A DNA stretch of 64,000 bases from Rhynchopus sp. YZ270_cl-10 (Eukaryota; Euglenozoa; Diplonemea; Diplonemida; Diplonemidae): assembly GCA_964035575.1 (NCBI GenBank), contig OZ037911.1, forward strand, positions 1 through 64,000. The letters run 5' to 3'. The notes below the pieces were generated by a model that did not search any database, had not been told where the DNA came from, and saw only the letters and a program-made list of their open reading frames with translations. The translations under genes were made by a program, and so were the position numbers. The stretch's first letter is position 1; every line of letters starts with the position of its first letter. Shown here piece by piece: positions 45,101 through 55,284 of this stretch.

Positions 45101-45293
45101 CCTCATCCGTAGGAGCCTTTGCGTCCTTCCCTTTCGGCTTGGGTTTCTTCTTCTTAGGTGACGGAGGAGAAGCGGAGGGTGAAGCAGAGGAAGGAGAAGG
45201 GGAGGCCCCCTGGGCGGTCTTGGCACCGGGCTTTTTCGCAGACTTCTTCACCTTTGGTTTGCCGGGGCCGGTGCTGGTGACGCCTTCGGACAT
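42144..45293 (-). CDS. EF-hand, long coiled-coil protein
   Basis: A 1,049-residue single-exon protein from the ATG at 45293 (MSEGVTSTGPGK). Residues 1-100 are Lys/Ser/Pro-rich. Four EF-hand loops follow: 111-122 (DVDLGGTIDQEE), 147-158 (DEDGNGDIDVEE), a degenerate one at 240-251 (DSSGEGSLSHAD) and 276-287 (DKDGNGDVDFEE). The arrangement is calmodulin-like, so Ca2+ binding by at least two loops is expected. From about 340 to 830 it is highly charged coiled coil (EEQARAELKRMQKEAEERRA). A compact region of unknown fold then leads to a Ser/Pro tail. Such a layout is common in flagellar and cytoskeletal proteins of protists. I cannot name an orthologue. It lies between CFAP161 and VPS18 on the same strand. 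Confidence 0.88.
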   Translation of the reverse strand: MSEGVTSTGPGKPKVKKSAKKPGAKTAQGASPSPSSASPSASPPSPKKKKPKPKGKDAKAPTDEVPSPKSEVGMSDADSPRGALSPKKSKRIKREKKSEEVLCHDLFKMVDVDLGGTIDQEEMTRFIKIVDPKAPPALVEEIIRVADEDGNGDIDVEEFTSLCMAGYLGELASVMIEKYKGGLVRVEKRGGWEKYLKSIEQVEEITKAEALKTIELRVADFLQRTADPKKIFKTLFDLCDSSGEGSLSHADVSKMIRLVLPSASQAVINAVIQSADKDGNGDVDFEEFQIAIEEGSFGMTAEELLPAFQGAIKVIDERKLMGKPHEEETTPQAKEEMDEEQARAELKRMQKEAEERRAKTKAQQEDQKRRRLRSRLVDFYATHNPEKVREDEISRIVDVSIAKHIDEDDLFRSLYKKYGLDESGEPIAEDEESDWDASSEDIDETLLTEEERKALQKRRELRENYRQAKKEEALFKAVQTQIKREAADDRARSRDARKRFIDDWKTEDERKKLAEEERIREEDERTELRLKQSADREARAKNRKIWNDAVENAKDQRFEELDIKVEQKRIRKNVAHKLYTQRTELQSVMKELDQESNKQIALSQNIRVMKVILENQERRIAPASGGELHAEIEKTKLQIDEAQEKLAGLRHHRGELVHMNVANKQYNRALAKITDSLKRELEERKESIRTMREECLEELNSLRGGSHVDLISLETSLDGSLEAIQADLKRREELRLEDGHHRQARERGINEKMLQYTEQCNSEIKVLKERLLELYPAIIMDMTSRMGKFASPTDIGQVASPVVPPKITSPPKPKSTRHQSLEESEEAVISLGLYQPRKLYVRSGGHTGEEMCGVVQVNEEVVFDKHPLQLMGRSARLLTYGSECAKPEELSPCESLPLEIFSAMQSGAIATHWRNKLGLSPDDVSLCSSQTLDEVQEKLLPFSRNSKRKWEVVTERGATIQISVEVRAGQEERSASVTPSPSPSRTWGGVSPGSVQSPHGGSVYGASPSTLGRRSHLGTTPKPQLGVRTNSTAPVRLPPTPPNPPPSVC

Positions 45294-45738
45294 TGTGTGT
45301 TTTAGTGTGTTTGCCCCCCCGGAGGGTCTGGTGGAGGGGAGTGGGTGGAGGGAAGGGGTTGTGAGAGTGGTTTGGGTGTGCGTTGATGTCATAGAGGAGG
45401 AGATGAAGAATGAAATCCCCTTGAAGCAGAATAGAGGGAAGGCAGTCCTTCGTGTGTGTGTGTGTCAAGGGGGTGTTTGAAAATTTTTGGAAAGTTGTTT
45501 ATCTGGTCATGGAAAAAAAATGTCAGAAGCAAGACTGGCGTGTCATGGTGTTGTGTTTTGTCATCCGCAAGGGGAGAGGTTGCCATTCAGACTTCAAACA
45601 AAAAAAATATTAAAGGATGCGCCGTTATTTTTTTGGGTGCGATTTTTTACGCTCTCTAGTCTCTCTTTATCGTTGTTTGCCTTCCCTTCCCTCCCTTGAG
45701 GGTGTACACGTTGTGTAAGAATCTTTGTTGTTCAATAT
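45294..45738. other. Spacer between VPS18 and the EF-hand gene
   Basis: Intergenic sequence with a C-rich tract and CCAG about 60 bases before the EF-hand gene start. No other feature recognised. Confidence 0.5.
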
Positions 45739-48700
45739 TCACCACAGATCCTCCCCTCCCCCGCCGCCATTCTTTGAGGGGATTTCCCAGGACAGCGCCT
45801 CGTTGTGTGTGGAGATGAAGGGCTGGGCAGCTTCCTGGATTTTGAGGTCTCCACAGCAGGGGCATTGGTCCGCCACTATCAGGTCGAGGGCTTGCTTCGC
45901 TTCGCGGGCGCGCGCAATCTCGCTGGGGTCTTCATTGCCTTCTACGACGTGGAGTGCGCAGGACTGAACGATTTCGTGGAGCTCGAGGATGCGCATCCGG
46001 GTGTCTTCACTGACTGCGTCGCTCGCAGTGACGTGCTGGCGGAGGCAGTCCTGGTGGAACTCTTCCTTACAGAGGGGGAAGGCGTAGAAGCTTCCGGTCC
46101 CGAGGATGGGTTTGAAACAGAGTTTGCAGCGGCTGTCGTTTTGGAGAAAGAGCTGCCGTTGGCGGAGTGTGTCGATCTCGCTGTTCATGCGTGCTGCGTC
46201 ATGTGTCATGTCGTGCATCATGCGTTTCAGGTCCTCTGTCTGGCAGTTGTAGTCTGTGAGGGTCTCCCACATTTCATTGCTAAAGTCTGCGATTAAAACG
46301 TCTTCGCCAAAGTAAGGGAGAACGTCGTCAAGCTTGAGTTTGCTTTCACGAAGCATTCCGAGGACGGCACGTACCCCGCCATCTGCGCCACTTCCGGCAT
46401 TGTTGCTGTCTCGTCTCAAGACGTGTTGTGCAATCTCCAACCACAGCTTTTTTTTCAGCCCAGCATCGCTCGGCTGCCCCGCAAGCGTTTTGGCCAGCGC
46501 AATGTTGTCCGTAGAAAGACACAACTCAATCGCATCGCCCCACATCCCCATCAGCCCGTATATATGCCCCGCGGCTTTATGCCTCTTATGTTCTAGACAA
46601 ACGCGCAGTGCGTATTTCTCATCAAAGTAGTAATCGTCCTGGTTCTGTACCAGAAACTCTACAAGCTCGGCCTCGGGCTTCGTGACATCCGATGCAGAAA
46701 GGAATATGACCAGGTTGTGTATCGCAGGGTCTGTACTCTGTCCATCCTGGACCACCCAGTTGAGGTACCGCACTGCCTGGTTCTGCGTCTCCCCGGGAGG
46801 GTTGTACTTCACGTTGTACTGCAGAATAGCGGGGATAAGCTTCGCAGGACGTAGTACATTCGCAGCACCGCCACCACCTTCTGTGGGTTCGTCGTTCATC
46901 CAAGCAGACACAAGATCAACAGGGACGTGCTGTATGAGGCGTGAGGAGACCTGGTACCACAGAGGCACCATGCTCCGTGTCAGGCAGTGTTTGTTGAGTG
47001 TTGCTAGAATCGCGGTGTAGTTCGCGTCCATCAGGTAGTATGCGATGGCGGCTCGGTAGTCGTGCGTCAGCGAGGCGAAGAAGAGCACCTCCTCGTCCAT
47101 GCGGTACGAGAAGGCGATTTCATGAATGATCTTCGTCTGGATGTGCTGCAGGTTGTCCTTCACAAACTCATGGAACACCGCCTTGAGCGCATCCAACCGT
47201 TCTGCGTCTGCGGAGGACGCAGAGATGGACATTATCCTGTCAAGGAAGACCTGAGGGAGGAGGGAGGAATGGGGATATGTGGAATGGAGAAAGAAAGTGG
47301 AGATTTGCACAAACTGTGGCAATACTTCCGAGGAAACTACACTACTTGGGGAGATCCGGGTGCCCGCAACAACAATATTCACAAAAAATCACAAAAAATC
47401 ACAACAAATCACAACAAATCACACAAAATCACACAAAATAAATACAAAAAATCACAAAAAAAAAATTCTATTCACAACAAATCACAAAAAATCACAAACA
47501 AAAAATCTTATTCACAAAAAATCACACAAAATCACAAAAAAATAAATCCTATTCACAAAAAATCACAAGCAATCACAAAAAAAAAAATCCTATTCACAAA
47601 AAATCACAAACAATCACAAAAAATCACAAAAAATCACAAAAAGTGGATGTGATTTTTTGTGATTTTTGTGATTTTTGTGATTTTTTGTGATCGTTTGTGT
47701 TTTTTTGCGAATAGGATTTATTTTTTGTGATTTTTTGTGATTTTTTGTGAATAGGATTTATTTTTTGTGATTTTGTGTGAATAAGATTTTTTGTTTGTGA
47801 TTGTTTGTGATTTTTTGTGAAGAGGATTTTTTTTTTTGTGATTGCTTGTGAATATTGTTGTTGCGGGCACCCGGATCTCCCCACTACTACAATTTATCAG
47901 AAAAGAAAACGGTTATGCGAAGTGAACCAAAAGGAAAAAAAAGGTGCAATCAAGACAAAAATGTATGTTCAAAAAAAAAAATCCTCATACCTTGCAGGTC
48001 CACGTTGTGAGGCAGGCAAGCTGGCTGCGCTCTTGCCCCCAGTACATGCAGCGGTTTTTGATATACTCTATCTTCTTCGTGAGGTACTTGAGAAGGGCCT
48101 CCCCTTCGCCGCAGTGCACAAGCTTGAGCGCGGTGTCCTCGAAGGCTGCGTACGTCTCTGCGTAGATCTCTGCGGCGAATACGTAGTGACCCTCCTCAAA
48201 GAGAAAGTCTGCTGCTTTGATCTTGATCTGCTCGTTCACTGTGTCGTCCTTCACTAGGCGCGACGCAGCTACGAAGTACTGTGCACGATCAGGTTCATCC
48301 TCCTTCATCGCACGCACCAAGAATGATTTCCACGCCTGACTGCTCTTAATCTCAGGTACCACAACCTCGTAGACCCCAACGGAGGTGATAAGGTACAGCG
48401 TCCCCATCACACCGTCGCTCCACAGACCCACCGGGCGTTTGAAGTTGACACCAAACAGAACCCGGTCCTTCAGCTCCTCAGGGCGGATCCGGTCGTGCGG
48501 CTCGTTGAGGGCCCTCCATCGGAGCCCTGCAGGCTGTGCTACGATCTGCAGCGAATCTTCAAACAAAATCGTCATTGTGTTTTCCCCAAGGATCAGCCCC
48601 AACACCTTTTCGACATCATCCTTTTGATGGCCAAAATGCATTGATAGTCGGGACGCTGATGCCGACGCTCTTGCGGACGGAGGTGGTGCGGGTACCGTAG

Positions 48701-49772
48701 GTGGTGTACCGGTGGACGCAAAGTTGGATGACATTCCTCGTTCGGTGGTCATGAAGGACTGCGCACCGGGCTCGCGCTTGGCTATGGTGAAGTAGGAGCC
48801 ACCGTGGATTGCGGAGGTGCTGACGTTGAAGTCAGGGTTTGAGTTGTAGCTGACTGCGGTGTCTTGGGAGTCGTACTGTGATGAGTAGTCGCCGCTTTTG
48901 TGTGTTGCGTCGGGCCAGCGCAGAGTGGCGTGGTACAACCCTGCAGAGCTGCACCACCCTAAGGAACCGTGGTCGTCCTTTGTGAAGGTGCGCAGACCTA
49001 CCTTAGACTCGAATGGTCCAGCATGGAGCTTGACAAACTGTTTGTGGGTGGAGATGTTTGTCTGCTTCTGGAATACGTCCTCGAGGCTAGGTCCGCCGTG
49101 AAATTCGTACAATCGTGTCGTCGTTGCAATCAAAACCAAAATGCGGTTGCTATGCCCAGAATACTGCTGCATCGTAAGCCCAGTAATCATTGGATGCTCA
49201 ATCCGGGACGACACATCGAACACCGCAGTCAACACCGCACACCCTACACCACGCTCTAGGCGAGACAGAAACACTGTACCCCTTGCATCTCCTATAAGAA
49301 TCGACCCGGAGGAGGCAGACCGTTTGTTCGAGGCGTCCCAAGCGACGGCGGTGATCTTGTTGGTGAGGCGCTCCTGGACACGCATGGTAGGGGATTCTTC
49401 TTTGGTGTTGATGTAGATGTTCTCCCCCGAACGCAGCGACAGCAGGAGGTGCTCCCCAGAGGGGTTCAGGTAGATAGCGTGGCACTGCGCCCGCCCGGAG
49501 TGTGGAAACTCATGTGTATCGCCGGTCGCGTTGTCGCTGACGAGGAGGCACCAGGAGTCCCCCCGGAGGACCACCAAGACAAAGGTGTCGTTCTCCACGA
49601 CGGCGTCGACGATGGTGTCACCGTGTGCAAGCCCGTCCACGTGAACCGGAACAATAACCTTCTCCTCAGCTTCCTTCGGGGTCTCGGGTGTTTCGTCGTC
49701 CTTGTCTTCATATTCCGCTTCAAGTTGTTTTCGGTATTCGTCAACTTTTTTCCAGGTTGGCCATGTGTCCAT
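45739..49772 (-). CDS. VPS18: Vacuolar protein sorting-associated protein 18
   Basis: Core subunit of the HOPS and CORVET tethering complexes, acting in fusion at late endosomes and lysosomes or vacuoles. Two exons (47991-49772 and 45739-47250) join in phase 0 to 1,097 residues, in the family range. Exon 1 holds the Pep3/Vps18 beta-propeller. The intron falls inside the solenoid at LTTWTCK/VFLDRIM, matching the family's TTW..ELYLDR stretch. Exon 2 gives the clathrin-heavy-chain-like solenoid. The C-terminal RING-type domain has C969, C972, C988, H993, C996 and CPCC near 1057-1060, with the Vps18 ending QPFIS and SWEIPS. The start ATG at 49772 (MDTWPTWKKVDEY) is preceded by CTCTTTCACAG. The 740-base intron contains a giant foldback. 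Confidence 0.93.
47292..47903 (-). repeat. SINE-like family F copy interrupted by the foldback
   Basis: Left part TGGAGATTTGCACAAACTGT, GGCAATACTTCCGAGGAAAC and TACACTACT; right part ACTACTACAATTTATCAG (47880-47900). Removing the foldback and one ACTACT restores the family F order seen at 13628-13690. This is a nested insertion. Confidence 0.65.
47349..47882. mobile_element. Long foldback element in the VPS18 intron
   Basis: The ends GGGGAGATCCGGGTGCCCGC and CAACAACAATATTCAC (from 47349) are repeated exactly in inverted orientation at about 47848-47882. Between them (AATCACAAAA)n-type units run on one strand to 47640, and the complementary units run on to 47848. The whole 534 bases can therefore form one hairpin. 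ACTACT flanks both sides and is the likely target duplication. Confidence 0.8.
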
Positions 49773-50626
49773 GAGTAGAGGGGGGAGGGGGGTTGGGGCC
49801 TGTGAAAGAGAGGGATTCAGTGATGGGAAGTGAAGTGAAAAAGCACAGCAAAAAAAATAGAATACGACTTCAGGATATGACCCAATACGCTAAAGCGGGC
49901 ACACCATCCGTCGTTTTCCATTTCTATTCGTCAATGCTTGATAACAAAAGCAAAGAAAAAAAGTTTTGTGAGGTGAACCCGAAAGCTTCTCGTTGCTTTA
50001 CTCTAAACCTGGTCGAGTTAAAATACATTTTCTTGGAAGAGAAGAACATGAAAATGGAAGAAGAGCAGAAGGAAGAGAAGAAGATGCCGTGCAGTGATGC
50101 CCTGGTATGAGTATGTGTGAGAGTGAACACAGGTACTACTGCAGAAATAAATGAGTTTTTTAAAATGAACGCTTTTTTTCTTCGTTATTAAAATCCGTTC
50201 CTATTTTTTGTTTTCTCGTTGGGGGGTGGTGACCTCTTTCCTTTGTTTTCTGGTGAGAGTGTTGTACATTTTTTTTCCCTTCTTCAAGAGTTTTTTTTTA
50301 TAACAATCATATGAACATTAGCCCACAGAGGTAGTCATAAGCTCTCTTTTCGGCAGAAGAAGAAAAAATTGCAAAAAATAATGATGCAAAACTTTTGAAA
50401 GCGTAGAAAGAGTGCAATGTAGTGGAGCCTCGTAAAAGAGGATCGACCATGTCTGGAAAAAGAACTCACACAGAGAGGCTAGCCAAAACAAAAACTAAAA
50501 AGGATGGGGTAAAAATGAGGAATCGAGACACCTTTTTTTAGGGTTTTTTGGATCTGCGATACATGGAGGAAAAGACGTTTATTTGAATGGTATTCCTGAT
50601 GAAAACCCCCCGCTATTTCGTTAGCA

Positions 50627-50713
50627 CGCACGACGGTGAAGTAAATGACTTGATTTGTGGTTTCACTAGTGGTTTCACCGTGTAAATCAAGTCATTTACT
50701 TCACCGTCGTGCG
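50627..50713. repeat. Perfect 30-bp inverted repeat
   Basis: Arms 50627-50656 and 50684-50713 are exact complements (CGCACGACGGTGAAGTAAAT and TGACTTGATTT). The 27-base loop repeats GTGGTTTCAC. A diverged relative of one arm (GTAAATGACTTGACTTGTGG) lies at 26602-26621. Probably a MITE. Confidence 0.85.
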
Positions 50714-50839
50714 TTTTGGTGCTTTTTTGGGGGTAAAAATCACGAACACCAATGTACTCTTCAATTTTTTTGATTGTATCGGCAAATCGCTTCGCGGGTC
50801 AAAAAAGGGGGGAGCATTTGGTTGCTTTAAAAAAAGAGA

Positions 50840-50886
50840 GAAAAGTTTATAAGATGAACCTAAGCCTCTCTGTGCTCAGCCATCTT
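50840..50886 (+). repeat. Hairpin repeat family A, copy
   Basis: GAAAAGTTTATAAGATGAAC, then CTAAGC-CTCTCTGT-GCTCAG and CCATCTT. Confidence 0.75.
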
Positions 50887-51374
50887 AAACAAAATTTCAA
50901 TTTCATGTACTGTCCATGAAGAAAGTACACAATGGACGTTCAAAAAAAAAAACGACAAAACTACGAAAAAAGAACAGAATATTTCAGTGGCGAGAGAAAA
51001 AAAAATTTTTGTTGAAGTTGGTCAGGGCTCTCAAGATCCTCCACGAAAAAAGCAGAATTTTCGAAATGAGGAGGATTTTATTTTTGCAAAAAAAACCCCC
51101 CAAAAAAAAAATTTTCCCCCGCAACGAGCGGTCGTCGCGCGCTTCGCGCGCGCCTCCCTGGCAGCCACAGAGCGGAGAGGCGGGTCAATTTGCGAGATAA
51201 TAAAAAACGGAAATCTAATCCTTTCTCTTGCACCGTACGCTCCACGAACCGTACAAAACCAATACGTCTTCCAGAAGCAGGGGCTGATGCAACGGCGGGT
51301 AATTTTTAAAGAACGGCAAAAATTTTGCAGCTTTGGTGCAAAATGCAAGGGTATCCAAAGACATTGCCAACTCT

Positions 51375-51480
51375 ATTTTTTTGCGGAGCAAAAAAATTAA
51401 TAAAAAATGGCGCCGCAGGCGAAAAAAAATTAGGGTACGGTGTAAGAATGCTTCCTTTTACACCACAGAATCACTCAACG
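51375..51480. repeat. GCAGGCG module, copy 2 (inverted)
   Basis: TGCGGAGCAAAAAAATTAAT, ATGGCGCCGCAGGCGAAAAA, TAGGGTACGGTGTAAGAATG and TTTTACACCACAGAATCACT. A truncated second GGCGCCGCAGGC follows at 51512. Confidence 0.7.
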
Positions 51481-51856
51481 AACCCTTTTTTTTGTAGCAA
51501 AAAATGAAAATGGCGCCGCAGGCAAAAAATTTTTAAGGTACCCTGGAAGGTGCATACAGGCTCGGGAAAACATTGGCTCCCTCGGGGGAGACAAAGTGAC
51601 TCCCCACTATAAAACCCCTAGGAGGATAATCCTCCACCCGAGCCCGCCAAAAAAAAAAAAAAAAAGGAGGAAATCCTCCACCAAAAAAGCCTGAAAAAAA
51701 AAAAAAAAGCCCCTGGAGGAAATATCCTCCCCTACGTGGAGGATCTTGAGAGCACTGAAGTTGGTGGTAGGCAACATATAGTCGCCAGGTTGGCGAGAGA
51801 AAAAAAAAAACGTGAAAATTTTTAAGATGAATGCGCTTAGTGGAGACACATCCAAA

Positions 51857-51902
51857 GAAAAGTTTATAAGATGATACTAAGCCTCTCGTGCTTAGTCACC
51901 TT
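51857..51902 (+). repeat. Hairpin repeat family A, copy
   Basis: GAAAAGTTTATAAGATGATA followed by CTAAGC-CTCTCGT-GCTTAG and TCACCTT. Confidence 0.8.
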
Positions 51903-52689
51903 AAACCAATCCAAAATACAGGCTGGCAGAGGTGGGGTACTGGCAATTCATGTCCAGAGATAAAAGAAACTCGATCATGCGTAGAAGAAAAAAAAAAAAA
52001 CGGGTACGTTGGAGATTTGAGGTATAAAAAAAAAAATGGTTCTTTAACGTTTGTGTCGGGAGCGCGAATTTTTGTTTCATTCGAAAACTTCGTTGTACAC
52101 GAGGATGAGCTCCACTAAAGTTTTGCTACTTTTTAAAAGAGAAAAAATACTGTCGGCTCAGGATAAGAAGAAGGAAAGCCACAATGGGCGTCCGACCAAC
52201 CTTTTGCCATGTCCTCCGTACCCTCCAAATAGTATGTATTTGTGTGATTTACACAACAGCCCGATCTGAAAAATGTCGAGTTCCTTTTTTTGTCGCTGCC
52301 CATTTTTTTTTTTTGAAAAAAAATATAGTAGTCACTGTGGTCAGCAACCCAGGGTTCTCTGTGGTTCACCCACGGGTTTCCCATAGACTGCTGACCGCAC
52401 CAGTCATTACACAGAGTTTGTTTTTGTTTCGTTGCAATTGAAACATCCAACAGAACATAAATGGTTGATTTCAGTGATGTATATAGGGGTATTTATGTGG
52501 GACCAAATCCCACAAAAAATCGAAAAAAAAAAAAAAAAAAACTATAGAACTTCGGGATTTTTTGCAATTTTTACCTTACCTTACAGGGCTCTAAGAGGGG
52601 TCCCGAAGGGACTACAGAGCAACGCGACCCCACCATGAAGAGCACGGTCGTCATCAATCCTAAAAAACGAGTCGGGATTCCGCAAAAAT

Positions 52690-52803
52690 GGGTTCTCTGA
52701 GTGACTCGTGGTGTAAAAAGCTAGATTTTTACACCGTACCATGAATTTTTTTTCGCCTGCGGCGCCATCTTATATTGTTTTTTTTGCTCCGCAAAAAAAA
52801 ATA
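52690..52803. repeat. GCAGGCG module, copy 3
   Basis: GGGTTCTCTGAGTGACTCGT, GGTGTAAAAAGCTAGATTTT, TACACCGTACC, CGCCTGCGGCGCCATCTTAT and TTTTGCTCCGCAAAAAAA. Collinear with 31940-32050. Confidence 0.7.
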
Positions 52804-53448
52804 TAGTTCCCAGTGTCTTCCCTTGTCAGCAGTGCTGAATTTTTGGGCAGCTGACCCCGATCTTGAAATCTGGATTCCTGGACAAGACACTAGTTTTCCA
52901 CACACAAAAACAATGACTGCCTCACACAAAACCACCGTTTTGGTGGGTGCTGGCTATATAAAACCCTGCACACAACCACGCGAAAAACCAAGAAAAAGGG
53001 GGTTTCCCACATATTTCCCCCTTTACTGCACCACCACCACCCCTATATACATTACTGGTTGATTTCAACAAAAAAAAAAACTAATAAGAAAAGTTAAGAC
53101 CCTGTAGCAGAAACGTATCACAAAAAGGGTCGCCACGTTGCTGTATTTGCTATACTTTTTTTTTGTCTTTTTTTGCTTTTTGTTTCTTGCGATGTGAGGT
53201 TAGGGAATATGCCATTTACACTACCTGAAAAGTGACTCAAAACCACCTGACAGAAACGTGGCAAAAATTTGCAATTTTTTTTATTTGAAAATTGCTCAAA
53301 AAAAAAAAAACACATCCAAAAGAAAGGGGACGCTAACAAACCCCCCCTAAAGATAGAAACACAGTTAGCGAAAATCGAGGTCACCTTGAAAAAAAAAATG
53401 TTACGAGCAGAAACAGTGCCTCATCGTGCACCCTCCCCCTCATTTACT

Positions 53449-54531
53449 TCATGCCTTCTTCGCGAACGGGCACTTGCTGGCCGTAGGCTCGCCAGCGGCA
53501 GAGCGAACAACGAGGTTCTTGTTGTCCTTGCATTTCTGGTCCATCTTGTCGTACCATTCCTTCTTGCCAAGGTCCTCTAGCACGGCGTCGATTTGCTTCA
53601 GGTGCCGGCTGAAGGAAGAAACAAATATTTTTTTTTGTAAAAATGCAAAAAAAAAAATGACATACACCGTACGAAGCACACCAAACAGCGCGATCTCGGA
53701 CGTCGAGGTGTAGGGGTTGAGGGAGAATCCGTCGAGGGATTTAAAGGTCTGCTCGAGGATAGGTGCGACGCGTGAGGAGTCAAACTTGTCACCGTGGGCA
53801 GCACGGTATTTGCTAGGCATAATGGTGTATGCTGCAATGGGCATGAGGACCTTCTCGATCAGGCCCTGCGCTGCCACATGCTCGAAGATGTTCTCCACCT
53901 GCAGTGCGCCCAGCGCAGGGGACAGCTCTTTGTCGATAAGCGTCATTGCCGTCTTGTTGTACGGCGTGGCCCACGTCTTGCCATTCAGCTTCTTCAGGAT
54001 ATCTGCACTGTCGTTCACCTGCGCACCCCCTACCAACGCAATCGGCACCTTCTTGTAGTCCTGCGAGAAGAACAGCTCCTTCTTGTTGAAGTACGACACA
54101 TTCGTTGCGGTGTGCGGGATGCCGTTGTACTCAAGGTACGCCAGCACCTTGTGTGACGGGCCTGCATAGGGGAACACATAGACAGACACCTCGCCCTTCT
54201 TCGAGCCATCCAGGTTCGCGACGTACGAGTGGTAGTCTTGTTCAGACTGTGGAGAAGGAGAAGGAGGGGTTTATTTGATAAAATTGCAGAAATTTCATTT
54301 TTCTGGTATGTTTCAGGGGGTTTGAGGGGTTTTGATGCAAATGGTGAGGGTTGGATAAATCGGTTGTGTTCCGTGTGTATTTTATACAGTGTGTGTGAAA
54401 GCAGGGTGCTGGGTAGGTCTTTCGGAGTAGTCTGTGTGTGTGTGTGTGTTTTAGCATACCTCTGTAAGTCCGCACTTATAGGCCATGCCAATAGCCCCAG
54501 TGGTGACTCCGCCGATGATGATCTTCTTCAT
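53449..54531 (-). CDS. Prostaglandin E synthase 2-like / GST-fold protein
   Basis: Three exons (54460-54531, 53666-54246 and 53449-53608) give 270 residues. Exon 1 encodes MKKIIIGGVTTGAIGMAYKC, a short hydrophobic leader that could anchor the protein. The thioredoxin-like half has VSVYVFPYAGPSHKVLAYLE and YKKVPIALVGG, then VNDSADILKKL, which match the KVPILV and LNDS blocks of membrane PGES-2. The C-terminal half is helical and GST-like, ending CPFAKKA. The glutaredoxin-type CxxC that PGES-2 proteins carry is absent: the active-site loop (about 50-56) reads YAGPSHK with no cysteine. Redox catalysis as in PGES-2 is therefore doubtful; it may bind a thiol or lipid ligand instead. Introns are 213 and 57 bases. 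Confidence 0.8.
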
Positions 54532-55284
54532 TTTGTTGTGTTTTGTTGTCAAGTGTTTTCTGGATTTGTATGAGATTTTTGTTGGGATTGTTTGGAGAAA
54601 ATTGAAAAAAAAAAAAATCCGTTTTTTTGCAAGGGGTTACATAGAAAGAGAAGATTTTGAAATAAAATAAAGGGGGATAATGCGGGTTTGCTCTAGTGAA
54701 CCTCGCGTCTCTTTGGTTCACCGAATTAAAAAAAAACCCCCTCCCGAAGCCACGGTGCGCAACATTGTAAGAAATTGGCACCAATACCACGGAAGGATTT
54801 TTCCCCCATTTAATTTCCTCTTTTTTTTTGGACTTTCCAAAAGCCAATTTGCGAACGGTGGGGTCGCTTTCGACAAATTGACAACTTTTTTTTTGGGGGT
54901 GATTTTTCTTACAATTTTTGGTAAAGGTAATGAAGACTTTTTAGCACAACGTCAGGCCAAGCCTAGTAAGCCACCTGAAAAAAAAAAAACAAAAACCGTT
55001 GGTTACATTTTTGGACTAAAAAAGGGTGTTACTTTTGTTCGAATACTTTGGGAGGGGGTTTTTTACAAAGGGAATCACTTTTTCTTTTTCTTTTTCTTTA
55101 TTTGAAAACTTGGTTGTATTAGTGTAGACACCCGAGGATGAACTCCACTTTTTCATTTTACTTATTGGTTTTCTCTAAGGGGGTTTCCAACGCTCTTCCA
55201 CCCCATACAAAATGGACAATCTTTTACATCCCCAACAAAACACTTTTCGCATCCAATGATTTCAAAAAAAGGTCGCTCCTTTTT
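54532..55284. other. Spacer with a family E repeat
   Basis: A family E copy at 55104-55151 (GAAAACTTGGTTGTATTAGT, GACACCCGAGGATGA, CTCCACT) follows a T-rich tract. Nothing else recognised. Confidence 0.6.

Larger units (their letters stand above)
49773..53448. other. Spacer with palindromes and repeat modules
   Basis: Holds a diverged hairpin (49972-50008), the perfect palindrome 50627-50713, hairpin-A copies (50840 and 51857), a CGCGCGC palindrome (51136), two GCAGGCG modules (51375 and 52690) and a family E copy (52083). No gene supported; the small ORFs are low-complexity. Confidence 0.6.

Noticed and set aside
47349..47882. CRISPR-like array of AATCACAAAA repeats
   Set aside because: There are no regular spacers, the repeats form two inverted blocks, and the locus is in a eukaryotic intron.
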